Shown here: positions 61,132-64,000 of the stretch, one piece after another
Layout: the number at the start of each line of letters is the position of its first letter
Position numbering within the stretch: the stretch's first letter is position 1
Origin: an uncultured Eubacterium sp.
GTDB lineage: Bacteria; Bacillota; Clostridia; Oscillospirales; Acutalibacteraceae
Length of the DNA: 64,000 nt
Direction of reading: 5' to 3'
Assembly: GCA_944380635.1 (NCBI GenBank)
Contig: CALWID010000007.1
Coordinates: 16,882 to 80,881, forward strand
Notes under the pieces: model-generated
Database searches by the model: none
What the model was told of the DNA's origin: nothing
Seen by the model: the letters and a program-made list of their open reading frames with translations, nothing else
Program-made: the position numbers and the translations under genes

Positions 61132-62598
61132 TTATAAGAGTTTTTCAAACCCTTCGGTTGTGTATTCCTCACCGTTTCTCTTTTTCTTAAGTTGAACCAT
61201 AAGCGCTTCAAAGCGTTCCCTTGTCATAGGATAAAGGATAACGAAAATGATTGAAACAAGCAGCATTGCGGCGGGGATAATAGTTGAAATATTTTCCATA
61301 CCGTTTACAATATCAGGGTCTGTTACACGCTGAATGAGCGATTCAGAGCCTGCTACATCGCCTGAGGAATCATAACCGTAAGCGCCGAGAAGTACGCCCG
61401 CCATAAGAATACCGAAAGCGGAGCCGAATTTCTGAACCAACTGCGGCAGCGCGGTAATAGTGGATTCCTTTCTTGTGCCCGTCTTAAACTCATCAAGCTC
61501 AACCAAATCGTAGCCCATTGAATAAAACAGAGTCCAGAAAGTGCCTGTGCCAATTCCGAGCACTGCGGGAGCAACAACGCACATAATTCTGAATCCGCCG
61601 ATTTCGGCGTCAAGACCGATTATTTTAATAAGCACCTCGCCTACGCAGGCAATTGACAGAAATACAATAGCGGCAAATCGTCTGTCCTTCTTATGAGCAA
61701 CTTTTTCAACAATCGGCACAACGACCGCCATTGAAATAACGAGCGAAATTATAACGGCAACGATACCGGTATCATAATCCATACCTATACAATCTATAAC
61801 CATATAACTGAGATTTGACTGAATCATTGATGAAGTTGCAAGGAAAAAGAATACGAAAACGAGGAAATATTTTGCGGGTTTCATACGCAGGATACTGCCG
61901 AAAGATTTGAAAGTATCCTTAATTGAGCCGACTGACTGACCGGGAACTGCCTTTTTAGGCTCATAAACGCCCTTTAACGAATTACAGCAGATAAAGCCGA
62001 GGGCAACAGCCATTATGCTGATTATAGCGGCAACAACGGCATAAGCATTACTTTCAAACCGAGGAGTAAGGATAATTGCAACCGTGGGAACGAGCGCCGG
62101 CAAAATGTTGCCGAGACCGACAGCAACGGCATTGAGGAGCGAAGAAAACGAACGGATTTCAGTACGCTCATCATAATCCTCCGTAATTTCAGCAACGATG
62201 GCATAATACGGAATAGTATACATTGTATAAAATACCCACAGGCACATCGTTATGAAAGTATAAAGTAAAATTTTTGCAAGTTGAGATGAAAGACCCGCGC
62301 CTATACTCGTCCACGCGACAATAAAGACGAGGCCGAGCGGAACGAGCGCCATTTTCATAACCTTGCGTTTATCAACGCCTGGGCGGTCGGTATAATTACC
62401 TATCATAGGATCCGTAACGGCGTCCCAGGCGATTGAAATGAAAATAATAATTGAACTGAACGCCGGTTTTATGCCGACTATTTCAATAAGAAATGTTAAA
62501 TAATATGTATAAAACATATTATAGATAAGCGATTCGGTAAATATACCGAATGCGTATCCTGTTTTTTTCTTTTTGGTAAGAGTACTTTTACCAGCCAT
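61132..62598 (-). CDS. GPH-family sugar:cation symporter
   Basis: 488 residues with twelve helices. The N-terminal domain has YAFGIFTESLIYNMFYTYYLTFL, the loop WDAVTDPMIGNYTDR of the glycoside-pentoside-hexuronide family and RRF/KFA-type loops. The C-terminal extension is cytoplasmic. Substrate probably a pentoside or oligosaccharide, given the adjacent GH127. Promoter at 62641-62669; AAGGTG ribosome site. Confidence 0.9.
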   Translation of the reverse strand: MAGKSTLTKKKKTGYAFGIFTESLIYNMFYTYYLTFLIEIVGIKPAFSSIIIFISIAWDAVTDPMIGNYTDRPGVDKRKVMKMALVPLGLVFIVAWTSIGAGLSSQLAKILLYTFITMCLWVFYTMYTIPYYAIVAEITEDYDERTEIRSFSSLLNAVAVGLGNILPALVPTVAIILTPRFESNAYAVVAAIISIMAVALGFICCNSLKGVYEPKKAVPGQSVGSIKDTFKSFGSILRMKPAKYFLVFVFFFLATSSMIQSNLSYMVIDCIGMDYDTGIVAVIISLVISMAVVVPIVEKVAHKKDRRFAAIVFLSIACVGEVLIKIIGLDAEIGGFRIMCVVAPAVLGIGTGTFWTLFYSMGYDLVELDEFKTGTRKESTITALPQLVQKFGSAFGILMAGVLLGAYGYDSSGDVAGSESLIQRVTDPDIVNGMENISTIIPAAMLLVSIIFVILYPMTRERFEALMVQLKKKRNGEEYTTEGFEKLL

Positions 62599-62640
62599 TA
62601 TTACACCTTCATATCAAATATAAATTACCTCTCCGATAAT

Positions 62641-62669
62641 ATTTTACATCAATATCACTAAAGGCGCAA
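62641..62669 (-). promoter_or_regulatory. Promoter of the symporter gene
   Basis: Minus strand -35 TTGCGC (62669-62664), 17-bp spacer, -10 TAAAAT (62646-62641). Confidence 0.55.
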
Positions 62670-62716
62670 GTATTTGGCTGAATTTAACTATTAAAATTCG
62701 GTATTTGCATTATAAT

Positions 62717-63394
62717 TTATTTTCTTTTGGCGTCTTTATTCAAATTATCCCGCCACTCAGTGCCTAAAGGCCGGCCTACTCTAAGGTTTGAAACAGCGGC
62801 GCATATATTATCATAAAGTTCATGCGTACCCTGCGAATCTGCCTGATAATTCGCCGCGCACTCCTCACAAATACCTATATCCGCGGCGGATTCAACGGCG
62901 TCTATATTAGCGCCTATAAACATAAACTCCCAGCCGTATTTTTCCTTTTGGCGGTTTATCATATCTTTTACCTTATTTGCGGAATAATAACGGCTTGCAT
63001 TTTCTAATCCGTCAGTAATTATAACAAACAGAGTTTTTGACGGCACATCTTCTTTTCTTGCGTATTTATGCACATTTCCGATATGGTGAACGGCAAAGCC
63101 GACCGCGTCCAAAAGAGCGGTGCAGCCCCTGACATAATAATCTTTATCAGTCATAGGCTTAACGGAATCAATGCTTATTCTGTCATGCAGGACCTGCCTT
63201 TCGTTATCAAAAAGGACTGTTGAAACCAGCGCTCTGCCGCTTTCTTTCTTTTGCTTTTCAATCATAGAATTGAAACCGCCTATTGTATCCGCCTCAAGGC
63301 CGGACATTGAACCGCTTCTGTCCAAAATAAAGACAAGTTCCGTAAGGGTATCGTTATTTTGTTTGCTTGTTACTTTTGTGTTGATTTTTTTCAT
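62717..63394 (-). CDS. Cytoplasmic von Willebrand factor type A domain protein
   Basis: 225 residues from ATG 63394 (GGTG upstream). A single VWA domain with the metal-ion-dependent adhesion site DRSGSMS, the Thr region in RGCTALLDAVG and Asp in FVIITDGLENAS. There is no signal peptide or transmembrane segment. Near the C-terminus are a Cys pair (GICEECAANY). Similar stand-alone VWA proteins are often annotated only as VWA proteins; function unknown. Monocistronic. Confidence 0.88.
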   Translation of the reverse strand: MKKINTKVTSKQNNDTLTELVFILDRSGSMSGLEADTIGGFNSMIEKQKKESGRALVSTVLFDNERQVLHDRISIDSVKPMTDKDYYVRGCTALLDAVGFAVHHIGNVHKYARKEDVPSKTLFVIITDGLENASRYYSANKVKDMINRQKEKYGWEFMFIGANIDAVESAADIGICEECAANYQADSQGTHELYDNICAAVSNLRVGRPLGTEWRDNLNKDAKRK

Positions 63395-63447
63395 AAAAAT
63401 CACCAAACCTTTCATAATTTATTACATTTACAGTATAACTTTTCCAA

Positions 63448-63503
63448 ACAAAAAAAGGTCGCCTGCCGGGCGACAAAAAAGAACCGATGATAACATCGGT
63501 TCT
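63448..63503 (-). terminator. Two strong tandem terminators reading leftward
   Basis: Hairpin 1: AGAACCGATG/CATCGGTTCT (63503-63494 with 63489-63480) then TTTTTT. Hairpin 2: GTCGCC/GGCGAC (63474-63469 with 63463-63458) then CTTTTTTT. No minus-strand gene is visible to the right up to the window edge, so they stop transcription coming from beyond 64000 or from the structured tract. Confidence 0.8.
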
Positions 63504-63620
63504 ACAGGCTGTCGATAAAGTCGGTTGCACCGCGCGTAACTAAAAATACAGCAGACTATCATAAAAAATAAATAAAGCGTAATAATGAAATCATAAATTC
63601 ATTAAGTCAGAACTTAAAAC

Positions 63621-63648
63621 AGAAATGCCGCACAACTGTGCGGCATTT
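63621..63648 (-). terminator. Third leftward terminator, copy of the 61064 sequence
   Basis: Stem AAATGCCGCAC/GTGCGGCATTT (loop AGTT on the minus strand), followed on the minus strand by TCTGTTTT. One base differs from the copy at 61064-61091. Confidence 0.65.
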
Positions 63649-63665
63649 GCGCTTTCCGCCTTTAA

Positions 63666-63941
63666 GAGTTGACAAAAGCCGAAACCAATATGCTGAAAAT
63701 ACGCCGGCGCGGCGATTTTTCACTTTTTCACCGTTGATGGGCGTTAGCACATCTGCCGTCTCAAAAGCAAAAACTCATCCACGCCGGACGCATTTTCAGT
63801 GCAGTGCAGTTTTAAACGAGTTGATTTGTGTGTGGGCAAGGCATAAAATTGCAGGTATACTTGTGTATGCCGAAATTTTTAACGCGGCACTCGCGCAAAG
63901 CAACCGTTTAAAACCATATTGTTTTCGGCTTTTGGCAACTC
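63666..63941 (-). repeat. Structured element: three-way junction bounded by 27-bp inverted repeat
   Basis: The stretch 63504-64000 holds no supported gene. Outer arms A (63666-63692) and A' (63915-63941) are 27 bp with 25 matches. Stem B opens immediately after A (63693-63709 with 63782-63799, CTGAAAAT/ATTTTCAG core) and stem C closes immediately before A' (63809-63823 with 63901-63914, GTTTTAAACG core). Inside C a hairpin GGCATA/TATGCC (63840-63845 with 63866-63871) forms. This is a nested three-way-junction plan. The strand is uncertain; leftward terminators downstream favour minus. Confidence 0.6.
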
Positions 63942-64000
63942 CAGACCGTACCTCTGTACGCCTACAATCCGTCAAATGCGAAATCCAACTCGATTTCTCG

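Noticed and set aside
63513-63555. Short minus-strand frame ending …VTRGATDFIDSL just before the tandem terminators
   Set aside because: A stop codon lies 17 codons upstream and there is no start or ribosome site; it may be a gene remnant but is not supportable as a gene.
63962-64000. Possible C-terminal codons of a minus-strand gene (…IELDFAFDGL then stop)
   Set aside because: Only about 12 codons are visible, the stretch also forms small hairpins, and no family can be recognised; the sequence beyond 64000 is needed.

Overview
The window looks like a chromosome segment of an endospore-forming, anaerobic Clostridia species, probably a gut Oscillospiraceae/Ruminococcaceae-type bacterium. Base composition is moderately low in GC. 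Sporulation genes are present (a YtfJ/GerW-type gene and an uninterrupted pro-sigma-K gene), energy metabolism is fermentative (pyruvate formate-lyase, lactaldehyde/propanediol-type Fe-alcohol dehydrogenase), vitamin uptake uses ECF modules, and gene order is typical of Clostridia (scpA-scpB-DUF2953-ytfJ-dacF, ruvCAB, DUF1385-prmC). From 1 to about 40 kb almost every gene is on the minus strand. TTG or GTG start codons recur (dacF, the lipoprotein, nupO, nupP, cvpA, ecfA2).

Layout: 1-1.3 kb, the start of a secreted subtilase. 1.4-6.5 kb, a minus-strand run from a site-2 protease through scpA, scpB, DUF2953, ytfJ and dacF to a pseudouridine synthase, closed by a hairpin terminator. 6.7-12.1 kb, a lipoprotein, a two-component system, DUF1385 and prmC. 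12.3-18.6 kb, a purine salvage operon: xpt, a BMP-type nucleoside-binding lipoprotein, an ABC ATPase, two permeases and hpt. 18.8-25.3 kb, an alpha/beta-hydrolase, uracil salvage (upp, uraA), fucO, a YgjP-like peptidase and an EamA permease. 25.4-26.5 kb, a candidate small RNA and a five-gene tRNA operon driven by a consensus promoter. 26.5-31.4 kb, a zinc-finger ClpE-like unfoldase, pgsA, cvpA and DUF5711. 31.4-39.3 kb, one long operon ruvC-ruvA-ruvB-glmM-methyltransferase-ecfA1-ecfA2-ecfT-truA. 39.5-45.4 kb, redox, metal and regulatory genes (flavoprotein, CDF pump, frameshifted phosphoesterase, membrane HExxH protein, sigK, GNAT, MntR-like). 45.4-48.5 kb, pflB-pflA. 48.6-53.3 kb, two membrane-anchored parvulins, a coiled-coil protein and an orphan fumarase beta subunit. 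53.4-55 kb, an O-antigen ligase-like protein behind a structured leader. 55-58.4 kb, a divergent cluster of MocR regulator, pyridoxal-type kinase, ECF S component and radical SAM protein. 58.4-63.4 kb, small proteins, GH127 arabinofuranosidase, GPH sugar symporter and a VWA protein. 63.5-64 kb, a gene-poor, strongly structured repeat-like tract.

How the genes fit together: the general ECF module (ecfA1A2T) could energise the S component at 55.7 kb. Xpt and Hpt would act on bases and nucleosides imported by the BMP system, and Upp on uracil imported by UraA. The most noteworthy items are the translationally coupled kinase/S-component/radical-SAM operon facing a MocR regulator whose PLP-lysine position is arginine, a three-way-junction structured element at the right end, a candidate small RNA with an all-pyrimidine anti-Shine-Dalgarno loop, and a structured leader before the O-antigen ligase gene. 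All functional calls are by sequence recognition alone; no database search was run.
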